Below the pieces are notes generated by a model. That model saw nothing but the letters and a program-made list of their open reading frames with translations. It had not been told where the DNA came from and did not search any database. The translations under genes and the position numbers were made by a program. A stretch of DNA of 64,000 nt from Symbiodinium sp. CCMP2592 (taxonomy: Eukaryota; Sar; Dinophyceae; Suessiales; Symbiodiniaceae): NCBI GenBank assembly GCA_905221615.1, contig CAJNDT010000001.1, positions 2,531,894 to 2,595,893 of the forward strand, written 5' to 3'. This document shows positions 20,998-30,423 of this stretch, piece after piece. Numbering within the stretch: position 1 is the first letter of the stretch; every line of letters begins with the position of its first letter.

Positions 20998-21789
20998 CTA
21001 GCTACGATCCATAAGCTCATTGAGCTTGTCGGCCAAAGCCCCTTGGGAGTCCAGCAGTTCTCCCTTCCAGCACACTGCGCACCTAGTCCACTTAAAGTAA
21101 GCACCCTCAAGCCACCTGTACACCGTGGTCGTCCGTCGACCACAACGGGTCCTACATGCTGACTGGTCGCCCTGGGCTCGATGCAACATCCTGGATTTGA
21201 CGTGTTGCCAACAAGGTTCGTTGATCTCATAGTCCTGGTTGACTCCGCAATTCGAAACCAACTGCTCCTCATCTTCACTGTCACCTGAAGAGCTAGAGCT
21301 CGAAGAGGAGGATGAGCTTGTCTGCGCCAAGGCAGCCTCCTGCATAGGTGTCGCAGGCACACTACTTGCATGCACAATCGGAGACGGTGCACAATCCCCG
21401 GGCGTCGGCGAATGTTCTGAAGGTGGGCTTGCTGAACCGTTATCAACCCGATCCCAAGAACTGAAGTCTGGATCATGCCCAAATGCCGATGAGTCAGGGG
21501 CACGGTTGAGTGAGCGGTAGTGCTCCAACTCGCCGTGTTCATCGAGATCATCTCCTTGTCCCGTCCCGCTAGCTGCAGGACCCTCAGCTTGCACGGTCGG
21601 AGCTTCGAAGGGGCATGCATCCTTGGGGTCATCGAGGAAGGAATCCCGAAAGGCACGCAGATTCTCGTCAGCATGTGAGGCAAGCCACCCCGAACGGGTT
21701 GCATCGGGCTTGAAAATGTTTGTGCGTATCTCCCATAACATTCTGCGGTAAGCCCTCAGCGGTGCGCTCAGCAACTCTCGGCTGTAACA
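20998..21789 (-). pseudogene. YR-1 recombinase remnant: C-terminal tail only
   Basis: The reading frame includes a Tyr codon at 21784-21786 followed by SRELLSAPLRAYRRMLWEI, which aligns with the residues after the nucleophile Tyr in YR-2 (YAVDLATSAVKEFEQVLRDI). A long acidic Ser-rich linker follows, then a Cys/His tail (MLHRAQ..., CRTRCGRR, CAVC) shared with YR-2 and YR-3. Upstream of the Tyr the frame hits stops and a C12 run (21829-21840). The core-binding domain and the Arg and His catalytic boxes are missing, an estimated loss of about 2 kb compared with YR-2. Confidence 0.78.
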
Positions 21790-21904
21790 AGCAAGTGAAC
21801 AATGTCAGTGTCACAGAGCCTCACCTCACCCCCCCCCCCCGCAGAAGAGGAGAGGCCGGGGAAACTATTCGGCTCGCCAGCAGGCGGCATGCGGTGAAGC
21901 TGCT

Positions 21905-22159
21905 CTAGCGACGAGAAAAGCAAGCGCAAAACGAGCTGAGCGAAGCGGCCCACGTGACCTCTGATGCAGATCCTGGCGATGACAGAAGCTGCTGCTCCAA
22001 CTGCCTGATGCGCCTTTGACAGGCAGACACGTGGGCTTCAAGAGTGTTAACCTGCAATTGAAGCTCGTAGAGATGCCTGCTGATGACGCTCACAGTACTG
22101 GGAGACTCGCCGTCACTGGGCACACTGGAACCTGCAGCCAAAGCTTCTGCGAAGTCCAT
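21905..22159 (-). CDS. YR-1 ORF1, small coiled-coil protein
   Basis: From ATG at 22159 (MDFAEALAAGSS), the same opening as YR-3 ORF1 (MDFGDALVDGSS). A short coiled coil follows (HLYELQLQVNTLEAHVSACQ). About 84 residues. It lies 100 bp inside repeat A1. Function unknown; conservation of the opening and the coiled coil in two diverged elements argues that it is a real protein. Confidence 0.65.
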   Translation of the reverse strand: MDFAEALAAGSSVPSDGESPSTVSVISRHLYELQLQVNTLEAHVSACQRRIRQLEQQLLSSPGSASEVTWAASLSSFCACFSRR

Positions 22160-22261
22160 CCGACTGCCCCACAACGGGCAGTCTTGCACAGCGGGCTAAT
22201 CCCAGCCTTTGTTTTAGCACCTTGGGGCTTTTAGCAAGCAATACAGCCTCTAGAGAGCCCC

Positions 22262-22460
22262 ACAAAAATTTCTCATGAGCTGCACACAGCCAAAACTGCA
22301 ACATCAAGCGTGAATGTTGAGCAAGTGGTCAATCGTCACAATGCATCGAATGCCAAAGACAAGTCGCCAGCAAATCAAAAAGATCAAAAATTAGCAAAGG
22401 CGACACCGACAGAGAATAGTTTGGGAAATAAAATGCTGTCTCGCAAGCGAGAAGGCTTAT
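22262..22460 (-). repeat. YR-1 terminal repeat A1
   Basis: 199 bp, reads as identical to A2 (14996-15194). It forms the upstream end of YR-1 in coding orientation. Confidence 0.94.
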
Positions 22461-22644
22461 ATAAATTCCTTCAGGAAGCCACACTCGCACTGTCTTCATT
22501 TTCACTGGTGACATCGGGCAAGACTCCGGTACCGACATGCTCAACCGCGGCTGCGATTGAGACATGTCGTATGTGCAAGCGAGGTTAGGCATCGGGGACT
22601 CAGCAGTCCACACGCACACAAGCTACGGCAGGCATAGTCACCCC
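22461..22644 (-). repeat. YR-2 repeat B1, second part
   Basis: 184 bp matching 14022-14205 of B2 with two mismatches. It resumes exactly where 14752 stopped. Confidence 0.92.
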
Positions 22645-22659
22645 TAATTAACCGCGGTC

Positions 22660-25600
22660 CTAAGCAAGAATGTCATCAAGCGTTTTTGCAACCGGAGTCG
22701 CCTTGATAATCCCTGCCTTTCCCTTCAAGACTTTAACTAGCTTTCTAGACAAAATGTCAGAGGGATTCGAAGGACTCGGAACACGGGATATCCAAGTGTT
22801 TAGCCCTGCCATGTCTTCCACCGAGAGGAGTAACTCGATGAGCATCTTGCCTGTGTCGTTTCTTGCCCTCCCCGAAATGCACACGTCTCGAGCGCTATTG
22901 TTATCCACGTAGGCAACTAATGCATGATGCATGACGCGCTTGCGCCAAAGCACTATTGCAGCAATGTACGCTACAAGTTCCGCCTCGAAGATGATGGTTT
23001 TCTTCGTGGCGCTGCCAAGCTTCTCCATTTGTTTCCGGTCCAGTTCATACGAGAAGAAACTCAGCATCTCGCCCTCATGATCATAAAGCACGCCGCCTAT
23101 GCCGCACTTGGGGCCCTGAGCGCCTGCCTCATAAGCGGCGTCGGTGAAGATGTATCGCGGGGTGTGGGCTGGCCTCGCCAGCACACGTGGCTTTGAGTCT
23201 CTGAGAAGCAGTGCATATCGATTCAAGGCAACAAGAGCGTCCTGTCCAAGTTCCGCTTGGCCCAACGCGATATGTGCATCCAACTCCTTGAGGCAGAGCT
23301 TGCTGGCACGGCCAAAAACTTGGCCGTCGGCAAATTGTAGCCGACCCCTGAGCCGCTGTGCATCTTTGTTGCGCAGCTCCTTGCTTTCAACTGCATGGGT
23401 AAGTGCAGTCAGGAGTTCTTGCACCCTGCAGTCAGTGTTCCCAACCTCCACACGCCCGCTGCTGAAATGTTCCAAGTGAAACCTCACCCCTAATGATTCG
23501 AACGTGCTGCCAAACTCCTGTGCCTTCTTCCCCTCCTCTGCGAACTGCCACCCTAAGAGTCTAAAGAAACGGGGAATGTGATCGGCAGTGAAGGCGCAAT
23601 CCGATTGTCTTGCTAGCGTGGGGAAGTCGTCGAAGTAGCACGTCCATAAGAAGCCCAGGTGGCACCCGAGCGTCCAGACTGAATGCACGGTCCTGAGAAA
23701 GGAGTGCACACTTCTCACCGCTCCGAAGGGTAAAGCTTTAAGGCGATGCACTGAAGGTCGACCTGACTGCTCATCATGGAAAGCTACGTATGCATCCTTT
23801 AGGGCATCCTTACTTAGGCCAAGCTGGCGGTAAGCGGACTTAAGGTCATAACTTCGGCCTTTAAGGTTATCCCTAGGGAAGGATTCCAAACATTGCAGCA
23901 TCAAGCATGCCAGCACGTCTGTCGTGTGCGGTTGCGGCGATTCGCACGCCTGCACGGCTGCATTCACGGAGCTCCCAGACAAGTCATCTATGAGTCGCAC
24001 CTTTTGAGATTCGCCGGAACCTTGCGATAACCCAAACCTTCTACTGACTAAGGCCTCATCCTCCAAATCGCTAGGATTGATCGGCCCTTCTAACCAACCC
24101 TTGTCATGCTCTTCGGCTGTTTTGCGTTTCACCTCCCGGTCTAGCTCGCCTTGGGATCGCACCGACTCCAAGACGTGCTTCCTGGATTGCGATGCTTTGC
24201 GGTGGACCTCTTGCGGTGATGCCGCAGCAGGCTTGAACACTTGGGGAAACAATCCTGTAAGTGGCACCTGACCCACCAAGTCTGTGCCGTTGATCATTTC
24301 TTCGACAACTTCCATGTCCTCGTAGCCGATGTCCTGCAGGAGCTCTTTCCACAAGAGGATTTTCTTAGACCCTAAGATGGCCCTTAGGTGGTCTGGCATC
24401 TCGGCTTTGAGTGCCTCCTCACTCTCCTCCAAGGCTGCTGCCCTGGCTTCCCACTTCTCAAACCACCTTTCCCTGAACTCAAGTAATTCTTTAGAAGACA
24501 ACGATCGGTTGATTTCCACAGCCTTCTGAAGTGCCCGCGGCAGAGGAATCCTCAACAGTTTAGGGTGTCCCGCTTTGCATGCGGCCTGAACAAAAGCCTC
24601 GGGGGAATAGGGCACGCCCCACGCCTGTTCAAGAGTAGGCTCAGTAGAGTTCAGATTCACAGCAGAATCGTTGACCCCCGAATCGCCGACCCCCTCTTTA
24701 ACCGAAAGTGGTACAGTTCGAAGAAGTTGCGCATTGGCGGGAATGCGGCGCACAGAAGCAGAACAGGCCTCGGGCAGATCCCACGGTTGTGCTAGGCGGC
24801 CCATGGGGGCGCATGGAGCAGCATCGAGGGCCGTTTTCGGGCCACGAACCAGCAGTACAGTGCAAGGCTCCGGCACGAGAGCGGGAAATTTAGCCGCAGC
24901 AGGCTGAGGTCCAGACGCGGCGCGGCAAGCAGACAGCAAGCTAGCTGGCTTGGGCAAGGTTTGGGATGGCTGCCAGCCAGTATGCACCAAATGAGTTGCA
25001 ACACAATGGGCGATGGCGGCCGCCAGAGGCGGCGGGTAAGCTGTCTCGGCTTTGGTTGCGAAGCCGTTGGGAGTGAGGCCCCAGGGCTCATGGTGATGTT
25101 CCGGAGACTGGCCCGGGCAAGAGCGCTGCAGCGATGAGAAGACATCATGGGTGGCCGCTAAGGTCGTCCGTTTCGGGCGGGAGCCTCCGAACATGCAGTG
25201 GTCGAAGGAGGTGCGGAAAGGGCACAGGTGCGCTATGGCTTGGAAAGGCGTGGTGGCCCAGAACCACGACCGGTGCGGATTCTCGCACACGAAAAGCACA
25301 TCCCGACGGTGGCATTCCAGAGCAACCTTGGCCAAGAAGGCATACAAGACATTGGCGGCCTCAACTCGTTGCTTATCTGAACCCTGAAGGTCTGGCAAAC
25401 CGTCGGGAAACTCGGAGGAGCGCAGAGGCGGTGGGCTTGGGATTGGCACGCCTGAAGCATCGTAGACTGGGATGTCTCGTGCACGGCTGGAAGTACCACA
25501 AGGTGGGGCTGCTACCACAGCCGATAGCAGCGGATTGCACAACCAAAACATGGCCAGATCCTGGCCATCCTGAGTGGTGAGGTCTGCGATCAAGGGAGCA

Positions 25601-26436
25601 CACGCCGCAGATTCAACATGTTTGTGGTCGATTCCGTGGGCTGTAACTCCCAGGCGGCGGAGGCAGGCTGTAACACGAGAAGTGCCAGAGAACAGCTCGA
25701 ACACGACGGGCGTGGCTGGTGCCTTGAAGATTGGACGCGGTACTGGCACCATGGTTCCTTGCTGAATGACGTCACCTGTGGCTAGGTCGGGGGGGCTAAA
25801 CCCTAGGGAGACCAACGCTGAATGATCAGCTTCTGACAGGGCCGCGAAATCGCGGACTACAAACCCGGCTAAAACTACCCGGTAACCGCTCCAAGGCATG
25901 GTGGCATGCCGTCGATGGGCATCGAATGTGATACATGTATTCGAGACCGGTAAAAGCTCTCCGCACAAGTGCGCATGGGGCAGCGGCCCTGCATGCTCGC
26001 CTGAAGCGCCTTCGAGCCACAACTGGCCCTCAGTGAAGGTGGAGACCCCAATCAAGAAATTCGGAAAATCTTTGGCATTATTTCGGTCGGCGTGCAGCGG
26101 TGTGAGCACCTGAGCCATCAAGGCCAAGGAAGTGAATGGCAAATCGTGCCCCCAACTCTTAGCATAGGTGGTTAGCATCCGACACACCGTCGGGAATTCA
26201 TGACACGTGCGGCGCAGCCCCAACATGGGGCCTTGGACATAGGCACCGACACTGAAAGAAAAACTGGATTGATGAGTGATGTCAGGGTGTGATCTGGCCG
26301 GCGCTTCTGAAGGCAACAAGCTTATGAGCTGTATTATGTCATCAGAAGTAATTCTAGGCTTACTGAGGCAAGCGGCTGCGAACTCCTCAGCTGTGGCATG
26401 CATTTGATCCTGTTGTGCACTGAGGTCTCCTGTCAA
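22660..26436 (-). CDS. YR-2 polymerase: dioxygenase-like + C5-methyltransferase-like + RT + RNase H
   Basis: 1258 codons open throughout. Residues 60-210: 2OG-Fe(II) dioxygenase-like, with HAD at 115-117, distal His 174 or 177 in FDAHRRHATMPWSGYR, and Arg 186 before VVLAGF. Residues 244-490: methyltransferase-like, with ELFSGTSRV (SAM loop) at 247, AAPPCGTSSRA at 309 (catalytic Cys 313 expected for cytosine-C5 enzymes), CENPHRS at 384 and GGSRPKRTTL at 417. Residues 775-990: RT with VRLIDDLSGSSVN, RSYDLKSAYRQL and the active site YFDD at 934-937. Residues 1090-1240: RNase H with D1098, E1150 and D1177 (YIFTDA, IIFEAE, VAYVDNN). It follows Gag in the same frame after one TGA (26500-26502). Expected activities (DNA methylation and oxidation of a methylated base) are inferred from motifs only. 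Confidence 0.85.
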   Translation of the reverse strand: MTGDLSAQQDQMHATAEEFAAACLSKPRITSDDIIQLISLLPSEAPARSHPDITHQSSFSFSVGAYVQGPMLGLRRTCHEFPTVCRMLTTYAKSWGHDLPFTSLALMAQVLTPLHADRNNAKDFPNFLIGVSTFTEGQLWLEGASGEHAGPLPHAHLCGELLPVSNTCITFDAHRRHATMPWSGYRVVLAGFVVRDFAALSEADHSALVSLGFSPPDLATGDVIQQGTMVPVPRPIFKAPATPVVFELFSGTSRVTACLRRLGVTAHGIDHKHVESAACAPLIADLTTQDGQDLAMFWLCNPLLSAVVAAPPCGTSSRARDIPVYDASGVPIPSPPPLRSSEFPDGLPDLQGSDKQRVEAANVLYAFLAKVALECHRRDVLFVCENPHRSWFWATTPFQAIAHLCPFRTSFDHCMFGGSRPKRTTLAATHDVFSSLQRSCPGQSPEHHHEPWGLTPNGFATKAETAYPPPLAAAIAHCVATHLVHTGWQPSQTLPKPASLLSACRAASGPQPAAAKFPALVPEPCTVLLVRGPKTALDAAPCAPMGRLAQPWDLPEACSASVRRIPANAQLLRTVPLSVKEGVGDSGVNDSAVNLNSTEPTLEQAWGVPYSPEAFVQAACKAGHPKLLRIPLPRALQKAVEINRSLSSKELLEFRERWFEKWEARAAALEESEEALKAEMPDHLRAILGSKKILLWKELLQDIGYEDMEVVEEMINGTDLVGQVPLTGLFPQVFKPAAASPQEVHRKASQSRKHVLESVRSQGELDREVKRKTAEEHDKGWLEGPINPSDLEDEALVSRRFGLSQGSGESQKVRLIDDLSGSSVNAAVQACESPQPHTTDVLACLMLQCLESFPRDNLKGRSYDLKSAYRQLGLSKDALKDAYVAFHDEQSGRPSVHRLKALPFGAVRSVHSFLRTVHSVWTLGCHLGFLWTCYFDDFPTLARQSDCAFTADHIPRFFRLLGWQFAEEGKKAQEFGSTFESLGVRFHLEHFSSGRVEVGNTDCRVQELLTALTHAVESKELRNKDAQRLRGRLQFADGQVFGRASKLCLKELDAHIALGQAELGQDALVALNRYALLLRDSKPRVLARPAHTPRYIFTDAAYEAGAQGPKCGIGGVLYDHEGEMLSFFSYELDRKQMEKLGSATKKTIIFEAELVAYIAAIVLWRKRVMHHALVAYVDNNSARDVCISGRARNDTGKMLIELLLSVEDMAGLNTWISRVPSPSNPSDILSRKLVKVLKGKAGIIKATPVAKTLDDILA

Positions 26437-26499
26437 GGTGGTTGCGGCTGAACAGTCATGGACGCGCTCAGCAGGATCATGAAAAGTGACAGGATCAGT

Positions 26500-27430
26500 T
26501 CAAGCTCCACCCGCAGCCGGACATTGGCCGATCGGGTGAGCTCCCTCGCACTTGGCACACACGTGGGCCCTGCTGCAATTGGGATGCGTGCATCCCTCCA
26601 GGTTGAACGCGAAGCAGATGCGCTGCCCCTGCTTTGTCATGGGCTTGGCTCCTTTCTGTCGCAAAACCAAGGGCATAGGAATGCTATTGGCATCCGGCGC
26701 GCCCTTGCCCTTCCCTGTTTTGCCCTTGCCCGGTTGTTTGCCCTTGCCTGAGCCTTTACCCCCTTTGGCACCGTCGTGGCCACGCCACTTGTTCGCATGA
26801 TCACCGGTGGATGGATTCTTTCGCTTGAAGCCCGCTGGCAAGGGAACCAGGAGGGATGACACTGTGTATGATTCAAGAGCGACATGAAGTGCGCGGTCCA
26901 TGTCGCAGCTTCCATCTGGATTGGCACGGGGTCGCCTGTTCTCCTCAAGCATATGCACCCAAACGGCCCTGTCTGCTTGAATCAGCTGCTCGATGCCGAC
27001 ACGCTGGTGGTTTGCTGGGGCAGGCCGGCGAAAGTGCATCATAAGCTTAGCCAGGTAACCTTCATACTCGCCAAGGCTGACGCAATTAGCCATGACGTAA
27101 GCATAACCCCTTCGTTTGAACCCTTCAAGCAGAGCCAACGCACCGTGAACTGGTTGATCTGTAGTTTCAGCATGCTCACGCACTGCGATTTTCCCTGCCT
27201 CCACTTCAAGAACTTTCGACGGCTTATGGTGATTTAACAGCTCGTGCTGGCGAGAGACACACTTTTCAATCGGAATGTGCTTGAAGACATTTTCGCGGTG
27301 CTGTTCACAAGTCAGATCAAGCAATGAATGCCCAGGCTCCATGGTTGAGTCGATGTGCAGTCCAGGATTAGCAGCCTTAAACATGGACAAGCGTTGGGAC
27401 TTCTCGGCCTCTGGTAGCTTCTGCTTAGTG
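26500..27430 (-). pseudogene. gag: YR-2 Gag-like protein, C-terminal part with CCCH finger
   Basis: This frame continues the Gag homologous to YR-1 Gag after a frameshift near 27430. It shares the motif block around a conserved EKCVSRQHELL, a basic Gly/Lys tract (KGGKGSGKGKQPGKGKTGKG) and a C-terminal zinc region CFAFNLEGCTHPNCSRAH (C-x7-C-x4-C-x3-H). A second Cys/His set, CAKCEGAHPIGQC, follows. It ends in TGA with the polymerase in the same phase downstream. The frame between 27390 and 27430 is open in this phase and matches YR-1 in content. Confidence 0.78.
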
Positions 27431-27725
27431 TATTGTCTGGATCCAGGATCGACTGACGGAGTGCACTTAGCTGCAGGGTTTGCGATTCAAACAACAGGCG
27501 CTTAAAGGCAGCAACATCTCCCAAAGACAAACCAGGGAGGTTCGACTCAAGCCACTCCTTCAAAACCTCTTCGGGCAGGTCTTGACCGGGCGTCCCGATG
27601 AGATGTGCTGTGGTCCCCAGTGTCTTAACTCCCAGGCCCCCTAACTTGCCCACTGTTGGCTGACTCAAATTGATCTCCTTGCATCGTCGCTGAAAGTGAG
27701 CCTCAGAGTCAAGAATGGCAGTCAT
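27400..27725 (-). pseudogene. gag: YR-2 Gag-like protein, N-terminal part
   Basis: From ATG at 27725. LSQPTVGKLGGLGVKTLGT aligns with GLAADWIAAMKASGITTLGK of YR-1 Gag. LGDVAAFKRLLFESQTLQLS aligns with LGDSSAMKQLIFEAQTMTVA. The phase is lost near 27430 by a small indel, so this copy does not give a full Gag. Confidence 0.75.
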
Positions 27726-27999
27726 TGCAAAAATTGGACGAGAGACTCAAGCTGTAATGTTCCTAGTTTGTACCGGAAGTAGCATGCTGATGTTGTGCTA
27801 AATTCACATGACGCTCAACATGTCAATACTCTCAGCCGGACTGCGCGGGAGCAACGACACTCTCATGCACTCCTAGGCTGCGCTCACTAACACTCGCAAA
27901 ACCCTCAGCACACAGTGCGCACTCATTCCGACTTCACGGCAAAAGTACCGCGAGCTGCTCTCTTTTGGTGCCCTCGCACTTGTCCCCTCGGACTGGCCT

Positions 28000-29319
28000 C
28001 TAAAGGCCGGCAGCGACCCTTCTACAGTTGTGGCACGTGCCACTGATTTGCCCAAAACTTTTTGGGACGACATAATTGGAGGTCCCAACTTTCCCACATG
28101 CCAAAATGGCATTTCCTCCCCCAGACCGCGCAACCACATAATGGCATTTCTTGGACTTCACATGCACAAGTGAGTCTTTCAAGCCCCACGGCCAGTCCTG
28201 CTTCTGAACCTTCTGAGCGGGCTGCTCATCCTCGGACGATGATCCCGAACTCTCAGCACTCTCGCTGTCGGATGAGGAGCTGGAATCCGAACTGACGTCC
28301 ACAATCTCGCCTTGACTCGGCATCCCGTCACAAGCGTCTGGCTCTGACTTAATTGCATCCTGGGACGGCTCGGGAGGAGCGACGAAATATTCTGCCCGCG
28401 GGTTGTCTGGTTTGAAACGTCCTGATGAGATGTCTCGAAGAACTTGCTCAAACTCTTTCACTGCCGAAGTAGCTAAGTCAACGGCATAAATAGCCTGCGA
28501 TCCGATCGTGGCAGATGCATGCCTGCCCAAAACTGATCTTACTGGTTCGCTTGTCCCGAACTTGGAGCACCAGGCTAGTGGAGTGCACTTGAGCGAATGT
28601 GAAGAGATGCGCTTCAGGCGCTCTTCATCACACACCGGGCCCAATGCGATCCTCAAGAATGACGTGATCTCCGCTGCTCTGATCTCACGCTTAGACAGCA
28701 TTTCACCATCTGCAGACATGGGGGCCCTCAGAAGCGGGCCCTCAACTTTGCCCTGGACCTCCATGCCCACAGCGCTGAGAGCGTCCAGCGCCGAAGACAC
28801 CCATTGGGTGCCAGTGACGCCTATCGCTGGGATCAGAACTGGAAGAAGCTTCTTCGAACGTGCAGTGACATTGTTCGTCTTATGCATCCCCAGATACAAG
28901 ACCACATACCCAGAAGACTCGCTGAACTCATGCTCAATCCACTGGATGTCCGAAAGGTCGCTGTTTCTACAACGCCCATAGAGCGCAAAGAGACATCTGG
29001 CTGCCATGGCTCTATCGAAGCTGTGGGCTCCCCGGTCTTCCACCATGGTGTGCAATCGGCATGTTTCGCCCACTGTCAAGGCTTCAGCTTGACGCAACCA
29101 ATGGACCCCAACAGACATTTGTTCCGCAATTCCACACACCCGCCGGCTCTGCAAGACATCGTCCAAGTGGAAGCCAAGCACATGGTGAAGGAAGCGCATT
29201 GCACTGAGGATCCCAGCCCCTTTCGAGGCCGCTGCACCTGCCCTTTTGAGGTCGGTCATATATGCCCACAGCGACGCTTCTGACAAGCAGTCTGACTCTG
29301 ATGCAGGGCCGTTAAGGTA
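28000..29319 (-). pseudogene. YR-2 tyrosine recombinase catalytic domain and C-terminal tail
   Basis: The frame continues in phase from ORF2 (29320 onward) after a single TGA, where YR-3 has no stop. Counting from 29286, the catalytic set is Arg 105/107 (LYGRCRNSDL), H230 and K233 (SHSLKCTPLAW), H256 (VLGRHA) and Tyr 267 (QAIYAVDLA). The second Arg of the classical HxxR is Lys here. After the catalytic domain come an acidic Ser-rich linker and a tail with CHYV, ACGK and CHNC that may bind zinc. Its role would be to integrate the DNA form by recombination, consistent with the clean insertion junctions. It sits upstream of Gag and RT, contrary to the usual DIRS/Ngaro order. Confidence 0.85.
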
Positions 29320-30423
29320 TCATCTGAGGAATGTGTTGAAGGCATTCGCACGCTTGTCTATCGTCCAAGGGGAGCGAGTGCCGACAGCAGCCGTCACCGA
29401 TTCTGGATCAACCTTCCCGCTGCGCTGCAGCGTGCAAGGAACCAAGTTCAGGGGCACAAGCCGGAGGCACGCAACCAACTTACCTAAACTAACTTCCAAG
29501 ACCTCAGCACGCCTCTCGCGGAAGGATAGGTTCTTAGTGGCTTTGATGGCCACTGCGAAAATCGGTTTACCTTGAAGATACACCTTGGCGCTCACAGCTA
29601 CGTGGGTCGTTTCTTGATGGGTTGGCTCCTGGGGCACAAGGAGCCTTTTGGCAATCAAGGGCATCTTAGGTACCGTTGGCAGTGATGGCAAGGATTCACT
29701 GAAGACGGCGCGCATGGGGCCGCGCTCCCACGGAAACTTCAGTTTGCTCAGTGACGGATTCGAGACCAACTCGGTCGACACCACGGCAGCCACATCAACA
29801 AGCGGTGCTATCATGGGCTCCTGAGGGCTGGTAGTGAAAACCCCGGCTACAGGAGGTGTGATCAAGCTTGCATCTGATCCTACCGGTCGCCAAGAGGAGC
29901 TGGATCCTGCAGCTAGCTGCTCTAAGTGTTTATCGAACTCACTCAAAAGCCCTGCCTCGGTTTCAGCTACTTCCTTATAATGCTGCCATTCTGCCGAAGG
30001 GTCACAACTTTCTTGTTCTTCCCAGCCTTCCGGTTCCAAGTCTGGTGAGGGATCCACATTTTCGGGCTCGGAAGTGCCCGCCAGGCCTAAACCACAAGAA
30101 AGTTGAAGGTCTACACCACTAGGAACCGAAGGGGGGAGTGGTGGAAACTCGGGTCGGGGCTCTGGGTTTTCTCCACTGTCTACACCACCGAGCGGCTGCT
30201 CGTTCGACGTCTCAAGCTGTTCTGAAGGGTCTGCTACCCCGGCCGCAAGTTGGTCTGCAGGCAGAGGTGTCAAGATCTCAACTTCTGGCGCAAGATGGTC
30301 CGAAGGCAGAACCGCAACCCCCTGATTATCCGAAACATGGCCCGTAGCATCAGGCACCGAGTGAGCCGCCTCGGGCGCAGCTGGAAGCAGGCGCGGGAGC
30401 GCACCTGTTGCTGAGTCAGACAT
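29320..30423 (-). CDS. YR-2 ORF2: disordered region plus recombinase core-binding domain
   Basis: From ATG at 30423 (MSDSATGALPRLLP), which overlaps the ORF1 stop (ATGTCTGA). The first 200 residues are Pro/Glu/Ser-rich and probably disordered. A conserved box FPWERGPMRAVF follows; YR-3 has LLPWERGPFAWVF at the same place. The C-terminal 100 residues (VSLGKLVACLRLVPL..., WTIDKRANAFNTFLR) form the start of the recombinase core-binding domain. The phase is shared with the recombinase frame and only one TGA (29320-29322, in the place of a likely Trp codon) separates them. It is therefore best seen as the N-terminal half of the recombinase protein. Confidence 0.72.
   Translation of the reverse strand: MSDSATGALPRLLPAAPEAAHSVPDATGHVSDNQGVAVLPSDHLAPEVEILTPLPADQLAAGVADPSEQLETSNEQPLGGVDSGENPEPRPEFPPLPPSVPSGVDLQLSCGLGLAGTSEPENVDPSPDLEPEGWEEQESCDPSAEWQHYKEVAETEAGLLSEFDKHLEQLAAGSSSSWRPVGSDASLITPPVAGVFTTSPQEPMIAPLVDVAAVVSTELVSNPSLSKLKFPWERGPMRAVFSESLPSLPTVPKMPLIAKRLLVPQEPTHQETTHVAVSAKVYLQGKPIFAVAIKATKNLSFRERRAEVLEVSLGKLVACLRLVPLNLVPCTLQRSGKVDPESVTAAVGTRSPWTIDKRANAFNTFLR

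Larger units (their letters stand above)
14753..22460 (-). mobile_element. Tyrosine-recombinase retrotransposon YR-1, nested in YR-2 B1
   Basis: 7708 bp. Its ends are TTATTTCC (left) and GGCTTAT (right). The flanks TATTGC and ATAAATTCC rejoin exactly to the uninterrupted B2 sequence of YR-2, so no target duplication exists. In coding order: A1 (22262-22460), ORF1, a recombinase remnant, Gag, polymerase, B1 (15195-15421), A2 (14996-15194), a 16-bp G-rich spacer, B2 (14753-14979). A1/A2 (199 bp) appear identical and B1/B2 (227 bp) nearly or fully so, arguing for recent insertion. It lacks most of the recombinase, so it must have been integrated by an enzyme supplied in trans, or lost the gene after landing. 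Confidence 0.93.

Noticed and set aside
21768-21840. Intron in YR-1 between the C run and the Tyr codon (GTGAGG...TTACAG)
   Set aside because: The reading frame of the recombinase tail continues in phase upstream through the Tyr codon, and the missing catalytic core indicates a deletion and not splicing; weak alternative.
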